Part shown: positions 1-8,269 of the stretch, piece by piece
Layout of the letters: each line of letters starts with the position of its first letter
Position numbering within the stretch: the stretch's first letter is position 1
Origin: Streptomyces caelestis
GTDB lineage: Bacteria; Actinomycetota; Actinomycetes; Streptomycetales; Streptomycetaceae
Length of the DNA stretch: 64,000 nt
Assembly (NCBI RefSeq): GCF_014205255.1
Contig: NZ_JACHNE010000001.1
Coordinates: forward strand, 620,001 to 684,000
Direction of reading: 5' to 3'
Notes under the pieces: generated by a model
What the model saw: the letters and a program-made list of their open reading frames with translations, nothing else
The model's database searches: none
Told to the model about the DNA's origin: nothing
Position numbers and translations under genes: made by a program

Positions 1-9
1 CACGAACCC

Positions 10-822
10 TCACTCGGCAGACGCTCCGGACGTACCGGCCTCCAGCAACTGCCCGCCATCCCACACAACGCCGACCTGGCGGTAATACGCGGCGATCGGC
101 TCCCTGATCTCCAGCCGGGCCAGCTCCTCGGTCGGCGCCTCGAAAAGCTCCAACTCCGTCTCACCGACCCACGGTTGACCGCCTTCGAAGGACGCCGCCC
201 CGGATGCGACCAGCTCATCGAGAGCCAGCCCCTTGCCCTTCTCGATCGACGGCAGCCAGCGATGGTGGGCCATGGGATGCGCATTGACGAAGCCACCGCT
301 CTCGGACGGCTCCCGCAGCGTCACCACGACCTGCGCGATACGCCGATCCGCAGCCGCCAGCGTCGCCCCGAACCGCGCCCCCGCCTCGATCCGCGGAGCG
401 GGCCCGTACGGATGCGGTCGCGTCTGATGGATGGAGCCCAGCTTCTTCGGATACCCCTGGTGCAGTCCCCGCGCGATCGCGAAGTCCTTGTCCACCCAGA
501 TGTAGACGCAACGCGAGTACGTCTGGCCCCGGTACCGGCACCGGACGACCGCGAACGCCTCCTTGTACTGCGCCCGCACCGGATCCAGCAGCTCCTCCCC
601 CGACGCCGAGCACGACTGCCAGTCGGCCCATATCAGAGCAACAGCCCCGGGATCCTCTTCGGCCAACTCCAGCGGCTCGGGCAGCAGTTCACGCACCCGC
701 GCGGGATCCGTCCGGTACTCGACGGTGAGCAGGTCACCGGAGTACCGCCAGGGCGGAGAGGGAATCAGCGACGACGCACCCGTCGCCGTCTTGGGATGGA
801 AGTAACCACGAAGACCGGTCAC
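10..822 (-). CDS. Acetoacetate decarboxylase family protein
   Basis: The 270-residue product resembles the acetoacetate decarboxylase (ADC) family, which decarboxylates beta-keto acids through a lysine Schiff base; members are usually about 245-270 residues. The motif YPKKLG at residues 124-129 matches the family's catalytic lysine region (K126/K127). It starts with GTG behind AAGGAG and lies 10 bases after the stop of the ferredoxin reductase gene, so it is probably the last gene of the leftward ferredoxin-reductase-ADC unit. The substrate cannot be read from sequence. Given the P450 and ligase next door, the enzyme may act on a beta-keto intermediate of a degradation route; that role is inferred. 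Confidence 0.85.
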   Translation of the reverse strand: MTGLRGYFHPKTATGASSLIPSPPWRYSGDLLTVEYRTDPARVRELLPEPLELAEEDPGAVALIWADWQSCSASGEELLDPVRAQYKEAFAVVRCRYRGQTYSRCVYIWVDKDFAIARGLHQGYPKKLGSIHQTRPHPYGPAPRIEAGARFGATLAAADRRIAQVVVTLREPSESGGFVNAHPMAHHRWLPSIEKGKGLALDELVASGAASFEGGQPWVGETELELFEAPTEELARLEIREPIAAYYRQVGVVWDGGQLLEAGTSGASAE

Positions 823-832
823 AGGAGGCTCC

Positions 833-2029
833 TTACGAGGTGAGTGCGGGCTGCTTCAGCAGGTCGGCGCGGTACCGGGCCGCGGCACGGGCAGCGGAAG
901 GCCCGCCGAGCGCCACGACACCGACCAGCCGTCCGTCGCGGTGGTAACCGACCAGCACGTCCCCCGAGGGGTCACCGTCGAGGACCCGGACGTCACCGAG
1001 CCCCAGGACAGGCGCACCGAAGGACTGCAACCGGAAGTCGTGCTGGTCGCTCCAGAAGGTCGGCAGCGGCGCGAAGGGCGCCACGCCGGCGTCACCGCCG
1101 ACCAGCACCTTCGCGGCGTGCTTGGCCGAGTCGGCGGGCATGGACCAGTGCTCGACCCGCCGCGGCACACCGTCGTAGCGGGGGTTCGGGAAGCGTGCGA
1201 CATCGCCGACCGCGACGACCTCCGGGCGGCCTCCGACCCGCAGGTGCTGATCGGTGAGGACCCCGTCGCTCAGATCCAGCCCGTTGCCGTCCAGCCACTC
1301 GGTATTGGCGAGGGAGCCCACGGACTCCACCACCACATCAGCGGGGAGCACGGACCCGTCGCTCAGCACGACGCCGGTGACACGGTCATCCCCTTCGAAC
1401 CCGGTCACACCCGAACCCAGCACGAAGGAAACCCCGCGCTCCTCGTGCCGCGCGAGCAGCACACGCGCGAGCATCTCTCCGAGCGGCCCGACCATGGGCA
1501 ACGGCAGCGGATCGACGACGGTCACCTCGGCCGCACCGAGCCCGACCGCCGTCGCGGCGACCTCGCAGCCGATGAACCCGGCGCCGACCACGACGACCCG
1601 TACCCCGGGCCGGGTCAGCTCGTCCCGCAGGACCTGGGCGTCGTCGATCATCCGGACCGTGTGGCGACCGGCGAGCGGCCCGGGGCAGCGCAGGCGCCGG
1701 GGCCGCATGCCGGTGGCGACGACCAGCCCGTCGTAGGAGAGCACCGAGCCGTCGTGCAGCTCGACGGCCCGCTCGGCGAGCCGGGCCGCGGTGACCCTCG
1801 TGCCCAGCCGCCACTCCACGTCGGCCGCTGACGCCTTCGGCGTGAAGGCGAGCGACGCGAAGGACGCCTTGCCCGCGAGGACCTCCTTGGACAGCGGGGG
1901 CCGGTTGTACGGCCGGTGCGGCTCGTCGCCGATCACCGTGATGCCGCCGGTCCAGCCCGCGGCGCGAAGCTGCTCGGCCGCCCGCAGGCCGCCCAGCGAT
2001 GCGCCGGCCACGACGATGTGCCCGCCCAT
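833..2029 (-). CDS. FAD-dependent ferredoxin reductase
   Basis: A 398-residue flavoprotein of the NAD(P)H:ferredoxin reductase type that feeds P450s and Rieske oxygenases. An N-terminal FAD Rossmann motif (GASLGG near residue 9) is followed by the RPPLSK segment of this family, a second NAD(P)-binding Rossmann fold (VVGAGFIG, roughly residues 146-153) and a C-terminal FAD contact (VAVGDVARF). Its start is one base from the stop of the ferredoxin gene, indicating translational coupling. With that ferredoxin it forms a complete electron-transfer chain, most likely for the P450 encoded at 3924-5210 on the other arm of the locus. Family assignment is firm; the pairing is inferred from context. 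Confidence 0.92.
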   Translation of the reverse strand: MGGHIVVAGASLGGLRAAEQLRAAGWTGGITVIGDEPHRPYNRPPLSKEVLAGKASFASLAFTPKASAADVEWRLGTRVTAARLAERAVELHDGSVLSYDGLVVATGMRPRRLRCPGPLAGRHTVRMIDDAQVLRDELTRPGVRVVVVGAGFIGCEVAATAVGLGAAEVTVVDPLPLPMVGPLGEMLARVLLARHEERGVSFVLGSGVTGFEGDDRVTGVVLSDGSVLPADVVVESVGSLANTEWLDGNGLDLSDGVLTDQHLRVGGRPEVVAVGDVARFPNPRYDGVPRRVEHWSMPADSAKHAAKVLVGGDAGVAPFAPLPTFWSDQHDFRLQSFGAPVLGLGDVRVLDGDPSGDVLVGYHRDGRLVGVVALGGPSAARAAARYRADLLKQPALTS

Positions 2030-2030
2030 G

Positions 2031-2219
2031 TCAGTCCTCGATCCGGATGGCCTGGAGCGGGCAGACGTCCGCGGCCTCCTCGACCTCGTCGCGCAGGGCG
2101 CCGTCGGGGTCGGGGACGTAGGCCAGGCGGCCGTCGTCGTCCATCCGGAAGACGTCGGGGGCCGCGAAGACGCACTGGCCGTGGTCCTGGCACTTGTTCA
2201 TGTCGACGACGACCTTCAT
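2031..2219 (-). CDS. 3Fe-4S-type ferredoxin
   Basis: A 62-residue ferredoxin starting at ATG 2219 behind a strong AGGAGG; the longer upstream frame is rejected because of this site. The cluster motif reads CQDHGQC near the N-terminus with a distal VCPLQAI. The middle cysteine of a CxxCxxC motif is replaced by His, as in single-cluster 3Fe-4S ferredoxins that serve actinobacterial P450s (SoyB-type and its mycobacterial relatives). It is the first gene of the leftward unit, directly coupled to its reductase. The likely partner is the divergent P450. Small size, acidic composition and conserved cysteines make the call secure. Confidence 0.92.
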   Translation of the reverse strand: MKVVVDMNKCQDHGQCVFAAPDVFRMDDDGRLAYVPDPDGALRDEVEEAADVCPLQAIRIED

Positions 2220-2323
2220 GGCCGGTCCTCCTGAATGTGAGGGCGTCGAAACGGGGTGAAAGGGGCCCGGCCGGAAGGGCCGGGCCCCGGCCAACGGGGT
2301 GCGGTGGACCGCACCCCGAACTC

Positions 2324-2444
2324 GTTTGGCTTCAAACAAGGTAGGCAGGGGCGGGGGCCTGGTCAATAGCTATCCGAATGGATAAATTCTTGCCCCCGCC
2401 CTCTTGCGGCAACTCTCGCCCACTCATACCGTTTGGCATCAAAC
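2324..2444. promoter_or_regulatory. Divergent control region with paired GTTTG-N4-CAAAC operators
   Basis: Two palindromes of identical design occur at 2324-2337 (spacer GCTT) and 2431-2444 (spacer GCAT), each followed by AA. Their centres are 107 bp apart. Midway lies a third, different palindrome, TATCC-GAAT-GGATA (2371-2384), flanked by GGGCGGGGGC and its complement (2349-2358, 2392-2401). The region separates the ferredoxin gene from the ligase gene, so one dimeric repressor could control both arms. No regulator gene lies beside it in the window. The repeats are seen directly; the operator role is inferred. Confidence 0.65.
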
Positions 2445-2556
2445 AAAGCGCCGGGCGGTCCTGGCTCCGCCGCGCCCGGCCGCTCGTTCCCCACGCCACC
2501 CGCCTCCCCGGCCCCTGGTCCCGGAGGTGTCCCGACGTCCGCCCGAGGAGACAACG

Positions 2557-3906
2557 GTGAGCGCTCACGACCTTGAAGAAGTCCGCCGCCACATGGAGCG
2601 GCTCGCCGCCGACGGCATCGACGTGGTCCGGGTGACCTATCCCGACCTCATCGGCACCGACCGGGCGCGTGACGTGCTGCTGGAGGAGCTGCCCCGGGCC
2701 TGTGAGCACGGCCTCGCGTTCTGCCGGGCCGTCTACCACACCAGCCCGCAGGGCGACGTGGTCCCGGTCTGCGGCGGGCTGGACGCGGGCCTGCCGGACA
2801 TCTGTGTCCGCCCGGACCTCGGCACGCTGGTGCCGCTGCCCTGGGAACCGGGGGTGGCCGCCTGTCTGGGGGAGGTCGTCGACGCGGCGACCGGGGCGCC
2901 GGCCCCCGAGTCGCCCCGCGACCTGCTGCGTGCGGTCCTCGCCCGGTGCGCCGAGCACGGGCTGCGGCCGGTGGTCGGGCCCGAGCTGGAGTACTTCCTG
3001 TGCGACCCGGACCCGTCGGGCGGCTGGCGCCGCTACGCACCCGACCCCGGGGTCGTCTACACCGCCGGCCTGCGGGCCGACCCGGACAACCACCTGCTGC
3101 GCACCCTGCGCCACGTACGCGACCTGAAGGTCGGGGCCATCAGCGGCAACCACGAGTTCGACGGCGGACAGATAGAGATCAACCTGGTGCACTCCGACGC
3201 CGTGTCGGCCGCCGACCGCTCCTTCCGCTTCAAGGCCGCGATCAAGGAACTGGCCCGCAAGGAGGGCCGGCTGGCCACCTTCATGGCCAAGCCCTTCAAC
3301 GACGCGGGCGGCTCCGGCTTCCACCTGCATCTGTCCTGCGACGACGAGGACGGCCGCAACACCTTCGACGACCCGTCGGGCCCGTACGGCCTGTCCGCGA
3401 CCGCCCGGCACGCCGTCGCCGGTGTCCTCGCCCACGCGCCCGCCCTCGCCGCGCTGCTCAACCCCACGATCAACTCGTACAAACGCTTCGGCCCGGACAC
3501 CCTGGCGCCCTGGCTGATCGACTGGGGGCTGGACAACCGCAGCGCCATGGTGCGCATACCGCCCGAGCGCGGCTCCGGCGCCCGGCTCGAACTGCGGCTG
3601 GGTGACGCGAGCGCCAACCCCTACCTGGCGATCGCCGCGACGACGGCCGCCGCCCTGCTGGGCGTCCTGGCCGGCGAGGAACCGCCCGCGCCGCTGGAGG
3701 GCTACGGCTACGACACCGCCCGCTCGGCCGTCCTGCCGCAGACCCTGTCCGCCGCGCTGGACGCGCTGGAGGCGGACACCGCCCTGACCGACCTGCTCGG
3801 CAAGGACTTCACCACGTCCTTCCTCTCCTACAAGCGCGACGAGGTCGAACGCTTCCACCGGCACGTCACCGACTGGGAGTTCACCGAGTACGCCTACCAC
3901 CTGTGA
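2557..3906 (+). CDS. Glutamine-synthetase-like gamma-glutamyl ligase
   Basis: A 449-residue glutamine synthetase superfamily enzyme; the GTG at 2557 is chosen because GAGGAG lies six bases upstream. Core motifs are present: GPELEYF, the glutamate/metal-binding EFDGGQIEIN, GGSGFHLHLS of the ATP site, RIPPERG and the C-terminal ELRLGDASANPYL. The tyrosine adenylylation loop of housekeeping GlnA is not evident, as in the GlnA-like/FluG-like ligases that glutamylate amines. The P450 gene starts 17 bases downstream. Mycobacterial loci for cyclic amine degradation (morpholine/piperidine) combine a P450, an Fe3S4 ferredoxin, a reductase and a GS-like gene, so an amine substrate is a reasonable hypothesis, not a demonstrated one. 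Confidence 0.88.
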   Translation: MSAHDLEEVRRHMERLAADGIDVVRVTYPDLIGTDRARDVLLEELPRACEHGLAFCRAVYHTSPQGDVVPVCGGLDAGLPDICVRPDLGTLVPLPWEPGVAACLGEVVDAATGAPAPESPRDLLRAVLARCAEHGLRPVVGPELEYFLCDPDPSGGWRRYAPDPGVVYTAGLRADPDNHLLRTLRHVRDLKVGAISGNHEFDGGQIEINLVHSDAVSAADRSFRFKAAIKELARKEGRLATFMAKPFNDAGGSGFHLHLSCDDEDGRNTFDDPSGPYGLSATARHAVAGVLAHAPALAALLNPTINSYKRFGPDTLAPWLIDWGLDNRSAMVRIPPERGSGARLELRLGDASANPYLAIAATTAAALLGVLAGEEPPAPLEGYGYDTARSAVLPQTLSAALDALEADTALTDLLGKDFTTSFLSYKRDEVERFHRHVTDWEFTEYAYHL

Positions 3907-3923
3907 CGCCGAGGAGCCTGCCG

Positions 3924-5210
3924 ATGACGACCGAGCCCCTGACCGACGCCGTGCGCGAGCCGCTGCCCCTGTCCGACGTGAACCTCGCCGACCTGGACCG
4001 CTTCACGGACGGCGTCACGCCCTGGCGGATGTTCCACACCCTGCGCCACGAGGACCCGGTGCACTGGCAGCCCGAGGAGGCGCCCAACTCCGGGTTCTGG
4101 GCGGTGACCCGGCACCGGGACATCGTCCGGGTCGACCGCGACTCCGAGACCTTCACGTCCACGAAGTTCGTCAACCTGGAGGAGGTCGACGACGACCAGA
4201 TCAAGAAACGCGCCTCCATCCTCGAACTGGACGGGGTCCGGCACCGGGCGCTGCGCAGCCTCATCCAGCGGCAGTTCGGCGCGAACGTGATCAGCGGCTA
4301 CACCGACTTCCTGCGCGGCCTGACCGCTCGGACCCTCGACGCCGCCCTCGCCAAGGGCCGTTTCGACTTCGTGGCGGACGTCTCGGCGGACTTCCCGATC
4401 AACGTCCTCGCCCGACTGCTGGATGTGCCCCCGGAGGACAACCAGAGGCTCATCGACTGGGGCAACCGCATCATCGGCCACACCGATCCCGACTACGCGG
4501 ACGTCCTGCTGCACAGCGAGGAGAGCGAGCGGTACCGCGACCTGCCCTTCCGCTCCCCCGCGTCACTGGAGGTCTTCGAGTACGGGCGGGAACTGGCGCG
4601 GCAGCGACGCGGCGGCGACGGCACCGACCTGATATCCCGGCTGGTCAACACCACCCCCCGGGACGGCGTCCCGCTCTCCCCGCAGGACTTCGACAACTAC
4701 TTCCTGCTCCTGGTCGTCGCCGGCAACGAGACGACCCGCCACACCATCTCGCACTCCATGCTGGCCCTCATCCAGCACCCCGAGCAGCTGGCCCGCCTCC
4801 AGGAGGACCCCTCCCTGATCCCGGGCGCGGTCGAGGAGTTCCTGCGCTGGGCCTCCCCCGTCTACCACTTCCGCCGCACCGCCACGTGCGACGTCGAACT
4901 GGGCGGCAAGCGGATCAGGGAGGGCGACAAGGTCGTGATGTGGTTCGCCTCCGGCAACCGCGACGAGGAGGTCTTCGGCAACCCGTACGACTTCGACGTC
5001 ACACGGACGGACAACGACCACGTCACCTTCGGCAAGGGCAGCCCCCACCTGTGCCTGGGCAACCTGCTCGCGCGCACCGAGATCCGGATCATGTTCGAGG
5101 AACTGATCCCGCGCCTGGCGGACATCCGCCTGGCGGGCGAGGTGCCGCGGGTGCGCTCCAACTTCGTGAACGGCATCAAGAAGCTGCCGGTCGAGGTCAC
5201 GCCGGCCTGA
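3924..5210 (+). CDS. Cytochrome P450
   Basis: A 428-residue soluble bacterial P450. The ATG at 3924 follows GAGGAG and is preferred over a GTG at 3903 that overlaps the upstream stop. The oxygen-activating I-helix reads VVAGNETTRH (about residues 264-273), an ExxR (EFLR) is present, and the haem loop FGKGSPHLCLG carries the thiolate Cys377. This loop has one extra residue between Phe and Cys compared with most class I P450s, as in the CYP124/CYP125/CYP142 group. It is cotranscribed with the GS-like ligase and probably receives electrons from the divergent ferredoxin and reductase. The substrate is unknown; a sterol/fatty-chain or amine hydroxylase are both possible. Confidence 0.93.
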   Translation: MTTEPLTDAVREPLPLSDVNLADLDRFTDGVTPWRMFHTLRHEDPVHWQPEEAPNSGFWAVTRHRDIVRVDRDSETFTSTKFVNLEEVDDDQIKKRASILELDGVRHRALRSLIQRQFGANVISGYTDFLRGLTARTLDAALAKGRFDFVADVSADFPINVLARLLDVPPEDNQRLIDWGNRIIGHTDPDYADVLLHSEESERYRDLPFRSPASLEVFEYGRELARQRRGGDGTDLISRLVNTTPRDGVPLSPQDFDNYFLLLVVAGNETTRHTISHSMLALIQHPEQLARLQEDPSLIPGAVEEFLRWASPVYHFRRTATCDVELGGKRIREGDKVVMWFASGNRDEEVFGNPYDFDVTRTDNDHVTFGKGSPHLCLGNLLARTEIRIMFEELIPRLADIRLAGEVPRVRSNFVNGIKKLPVEVTPA

Positions 5211-5290
5211 TGCGGCCCGTCCGGTCCCGCAGCAGCCGGATCGTCCGCTCGACGTGCTCCTCGTGCAGGTAGTGCCCGCTGTCCGGCCAG
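5197..5290 (-). pseudogene. C-terminal remnant of an alpha/beta hydrolase
   Basis: On the minus strand a frame ending at a TGA at 5197-5199 reads RYWPDSGHYLHEEHVERTI and continues RLLRDRTGRI, which has the look of an alpha/beta-hydrolase C-terminus (the DSGH catalytic-histidine segment, then a final helix). Upstream of about 5290 the frame becomes meaningless and there is no start. It overlaps the last codons of the P450 gene. The remainder of the gene seems to have been lost at the boundary of the transposase-relic region. Confidence 0.5.
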
Positions 5291-5451
5291 TAGCGCCGGC
5301 GGGAGCAAACCCGGCGACTCTTCCTGCGCGGGCCCAGGTCTCCGGGTCACGCTTCAAGAGCGTGACTGATGCGCAGTCGCACCGTGCAGGAGGCCGGATG
5401 GTCGTGACAGAAGTGACTGGGACCCATACCTATCGCAGTTTCCTCAACAAG

Positions 5452-5484
5452 CCGGAGCTCGTCGAGGACTTCGACAAGCTCCGG
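5452..5484. repeat. 14-bp inverted repeat
   Basis: CCGGAGCTCGTCGA at 5452-5465 faces its complement at 5471-5484 with one mismatch and a five-base loop. It sits between the hydrolase remnant and the transposase relic and could be a mobile-element end or a small hairpin; no function can be fixed. Confidence 0.4.
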
Positions 5485-5584
5485 TTCGCTGAGCTGGAGT
5501 TTGAGACTTGCTGTTGATCCGGAAGGGGCAATCAACCCTGACGGGCAAGGGCCGCACAGAAACCCCCATCGCCGACTTCCAACA

Positions 5585-5860
5585 AACCTGTCCGCCCAAA
5601 GGAACTGGCGCATCCTGCGCTGGGCGGCGCAGAACAAGGCCGAACAGTGCTCACGCCGACGAACGCATCCTGGGCGAACCCGATCGAAGCGCACTTCGGG
5701 CCGCTACGGCAGTTCACCCTGGCCAACTCCAACCACCCCAACCACGCGGTCCAGGCACGCCAGTTGCACCGCTCCCTGCGCTGGCGCAACCAGAACGCCC
5801 GGCATCCCGACGTCCTGGCCGCCCAGGGACGCGAACGCCGACAGGAAGTCAGCGCCCCGC
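5585..5860 (+). pseudogene. Frameshifted C-terminal relic of an IS630-like transposase
   Basis: Two successive frames read as one DDE transposase tail. The first gives WRILRWAAQNKAEQC up to about 5655; the second continues TPTNASWANPIEAHFGPLR, then LRWRNQN and RHPDVLAAQGRERRQE to about 5860. The motif WANPIEAHFGPLR followed by a terminal basic tail is typical of Streptomyces IS630-type transposases. The join needs one additional T near 5655 (GTGCTCACG instead of GTGCTTCACG), so the gene is frameshifted. No N-terminal part is present. It is a dead fragment marking an old insertion next to the P450 cluster. Confidence 0.65.
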
Positions 5861-5863
5861 CGG

Positions 5864-6220
5864 TCAGCTCTGCCGGACGGCGCGTTCGATCCGATACTGC
5901 TCCGCCAGCTCCTCGAACTGCCCGGCAGCAGCCGCGCTCAGCGTGACCCGCCGGGGCTCATCCACAACGCCGCGCACCTGGTCAGCCACCTGCGCGGCCC
6001 GGCTGCCTGACGCATAGACGCCCAAGACGAGGACCGTGGCCTCGATGCCGTCGTCAGCCTGCTCGTCGTCACCCAGGGCGAAACTCCACGGCACGTCACA
6101 GGGCGGCCTGTGGTCGGGGTCCGGACACAGCAGACGCTTGACCGGCTCCTGCAGTGTCAAGGCCTCCTGCACGCTCAGGCATCCGTGAATCCGGATTTCG
6201 TACACCCCAGGCTCATCCAC
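5864..6220 (-). CDS. Hypothetical protein, 118 residues
   Basis: No family was recognised. The frame MDEPGVYEIRIHG... begins with a beta-strand-like stretch, has a central acidic segment (GDDEQADDG) and ends in a helix rich in Gln/Glu (GQFEELAEQYRIERA). Base composition and codon use look Streptomyces-like, which favours a real gene, but its stop lies directly at the edge of the transposase relic, so the C-terminus may be truncated or altered. It may be a resident gene of the mobile segment or a chromosomal gene cut by it. Confidence 0.4.
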   Translation of the reverse strand: MDEPGVYEIRIHGCLSVQEALTLQEPVKRLLCPDPDHRPPCDVPWSFALGDDEQADDGIEATVLVLGVYASGSRAAQVADQVRGVVDEPRRVTLSAAAAGQFEELAEQYRIERAVRQS

Positions 6221-6567
6221 AGCCGCAATGTCTCCCTCATGCTGTCAGCACCGCTCCGTGACCCCGACGGTAATGAGCACAGAGCAGCACCGCATCAGGT
6301 CTCTCCCCTAGGTGGTGACGATTCGATGCTCAGCGATGAGCCAGCAGCACGGTGATCGTTTCCGGTCACGGCGTTAGCGGCGGACCCGGTGCGCGTCGAG
6401 TCGAAGCTGTCTGCACCGGTGGCCACTTCGGCCGAGCAGACCACCGCAGCGGCCGGCACCACGGTGCGTGGAACATCTCGCACCACGACTTCCTGATGCA
6501 CCCCCGACCCGGGTTCCACTTCCTGTCGGACGACGCCCCGGCCCCTTGAACCGCTCGCACGCGGGCG
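6221..6567. other. Gap without a convincing gene
   Basis: About 350 bases between the hypothetical protein and the sigma-factor terminator. Short frames on both strands lack ribosome sites and recognisable sequence. Nothing else was seen here. Confidence 0.5.
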
Positions 6568-6597
6568 GGCGCCCGCCGGAGAGGTCCGGCGGGCGCC
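6568..6597 (-). terminator. Terminator of the sigma-factor gene
   Basis: A perfect 13-bp stem (6568-6580 with 6585-6597) closes on a GAGG loop, 15 bases beyond the stop codon of the leftward sigma-factor gene. There is no U-tract, as is usual in Streptomyces. Confidence 0.75.
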
Positions 6598-6612
6598 GCG
6601 GGGTGGGACGCG

Positions 6613-7272
6613 TCAGGCCGCTGCCAGGGCGGATGCGGTCGGCGCCGGTCGCTCGGCCTCCGCGAGCAGGGCCATGAGCGTGGCCCGGGCCCGGGCCACG
6701 CGGGAGCGGACGGTGCCGACCGGGCAGTGGCTCAGCTCGGCGGCCTCGGCATAGGGCAGACCGAGCAGCTGCGTGAGGACGAACGCCTCGCGCCGCTCGT
6801 CCGGCAGTGAGGCCAGCAGCTCCAGCAGCGCCACGCCGTCGTCGAAGCCGGGCAGGCCGCGCGGCTGGGCGAGTTCGACCGCCAGCTCCCAGTCCGGCAG
6901 GTCGGCCGGGCGGGGACGTACGGCGCTGTACCGGAGGCTGTCGGCGACCGCGCGCCGGGCGATCGCCAGCAGCCAGGCACGTGCCGAGGAACGGCCCTCG
7001 AACCGGTGCAGGCTGCCGAGCGCCCGCAGGAACGTGTCCTGCGCGAGATCGTCCACGGCCTGCGGATCGGCGCACAGGTGGGCGACGTAGCGGATCACGT
7101 CACGGTGCAGGGCGCGCACGAAGTGGTCGACGGCGGCGGAGTCACCGCCGCGGGCGGCCAGCGCCCAGGCGGTTATCGACTCGTCGGCCGACGCCGGGGG
7201 CTCTCTTCTCTCGTGCGAAAGGGGCAGGACAGGAGTGATCACCTGATGTCCTTTTCGGGATTCCGGGACCAC
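6613..7272 (-). CDS. ECF-family RNA polymerase sigma factor, SigC-like
   Basis: 219 residues with the two-domain layout of ECF sigma factors: region 2 around residues 35-100 (DDLAQDTFLRALGSLHRF and SARAWLLAIARRAVAD) and region 4 around 150-205 (LPDERREAFVLTQLLGLPYAEAAEL then CPVGTVRSRVARAR). The order SSARAWLLAIAR ... LLTQLLGL ... CPVGT.RSRVARAR closely recalls Mycobacterium tuberculosis SigC, which has been linked to copper acquisition. No anti-sigma gene is adjacent. The next leftward-transcribed genes encode Met/His-rich membrane proteins, supporting a metal-related regulon. The first in-frame start (7272) is used; an internal start near the ITPVLPL segment is possible. Confidence 0.9.
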   Translation of the reverse strand: MVPESRKGHQVITPVLPLSHERREPPASADESITAWALAARGGDSAAVDHFVRALHRDVIRYVAHLCADPQAVDDLAQDTFLRALGSLHRFEGRSSARAWLLAIARRAVADSLRYSAVRPRPADLPDWELAVELAQPRGLPGFDDGVALLELLASLPDERREAFVLTQLLGLPYAEAAELSHCPVGTVRSRVARARATLMALLAEAERPAPTASALAAA

Positions 7273-7468
7273 GGGAGGGCGAGCACGCGGGCGTAGGCGA
7301 TGCCGCGCGTGCGCGCGGGGCCGCGCGGTCCGGTGAGTGAGGGAGGGGCCGTACCCGTACGGCGCCTGAGCGAGCGCGGCTGCCGACAGGCAGGGGCGTC
7401 ACAGGGGCGTACGGGCGTACGACCGGCACCGGGGCGCACAGGGGCTGCCCCGGGACTACCGGCTGCCG

Positions 7469-8137
7469 TCAGACGGCAGCGGCCCTCACCGGTGGCCCTC
7501 TGGAGGTGATCGCGTGGACGAGAAGGAGGAGGCGCGGCGCCCGGTCCGAGGACCACCGCCGTACGCGCACGGGCGGGGGCGGCGGCGCGGGCGGGGCGAG
7601 CAGGAGCCGCAGCGGCGCGGCCAGCCGGCCGCCCACGGCACGCAGGAGTCGGAAGACGGCCCGTTCCCCGTGCCCCAGCCACAGGCCGCACAGCAGGGCG
7701 GCGAGCAGGTGGGCGGCGAGCATGCCGAGGGACGAGTCACCGCCCGGCGCGTGCCCCGCGTGCTCCAGGTGGGCGGGCATGGACATGGACTCCGTGGATC
7801 CCATGTCGTGCCCCAGGGAGCCCATACCGCCGGCCCCTCTGTCCATGGAGTCCATGCGCAGGGAGTGCGCGCCGGCCGCCGGCGCCGGCGGCGCGAGCGA
7901 GAACGCCGAGTGCAGAGCCGTCTGGACGGCCACGGCGACGGCGGCGACCAGCCGGAGTCCGCGCTCGCGGCCCGCCAGGCACCAGCCCGCCACGCCCGTC
8001 ACGGCCCAGCCGGCCAGCAGCGTCCGGAGGGGCACATGGTCGCCGGACATCATGACGTGCCCCAGGGCGGCGAGCACGACACAGACGGCCGCGAACACCG
8101 CGGCCCGTGCCGTGCGAGCACACCACCCAGCTGTCAT
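7469..8137 (-). CDS. Membrane protein with Met/His-rich loop, possible copper binding
   Basis: 222 residues, no named family recognised. Three or four hydrophobic segments surround a loop (about residues 92-135) with clustered Met and His (HSLRMDSMDRG, LGHDMGSTESMSMP, HLEHAGHA), a pattern common in periplasmic copper-handling proteins. A short helix LLAALLCGLWLGHGER follows, then a proline-rich, basic cytoplasmic tail. It lies between the SigC-like sigma factor and the DUF4396 gene, all leftward. The metal role is inferred from composition and from the copper-type operator nearby; no catalytic motif is visible. Confidence 0.75.
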   Translation of the reverse strand: MTAGWCARTARAAVFAAVCVVLAALGHVMMSGDHVPLRTLLAGWAVTGVAGWCLAGRERGLRLVAAVAVAVQTALHSAFSLAPPAPAAGAHSLRMDSMDRGAGGMGSLGHDMGSTESMSMPAHLEHAGHAPGGDSSLGMLAAHLLAALLCGLWLGHGERAVFRLLRAVGGRLAAPLRLLLAPPAPPPPPVRVRRWSSDRAPRLLLLVHAITSRGPPVRAAAV

Positions 8138-8269
8138 GGCGCCTCATCCTCGCATCCGGCCCCGCTCCGTCGCCCATGGGTACGGACATCGCCCGGGCCG
8201 GGCACTCAATCCACGCCATGTGATCCAGCCCACTGCCCGTGGGCCGCTGCGCGCGCTCCTGACCGTCGG

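Noticed and set aside
2332..3900. A 522-codon open frame opposite the GS-like ligase
   Set aside because: Low-complexity Gly/Val/Gln/Arg composition typical of antisense reading of high-G+C genes; the plus strand has clear glutamine synthetase motifs.
6110..6549. Short plus-strand frames in the gap before the sigma-factor terminator
   Set aside because: They overlap a better minus-strand frame or have no coding character.
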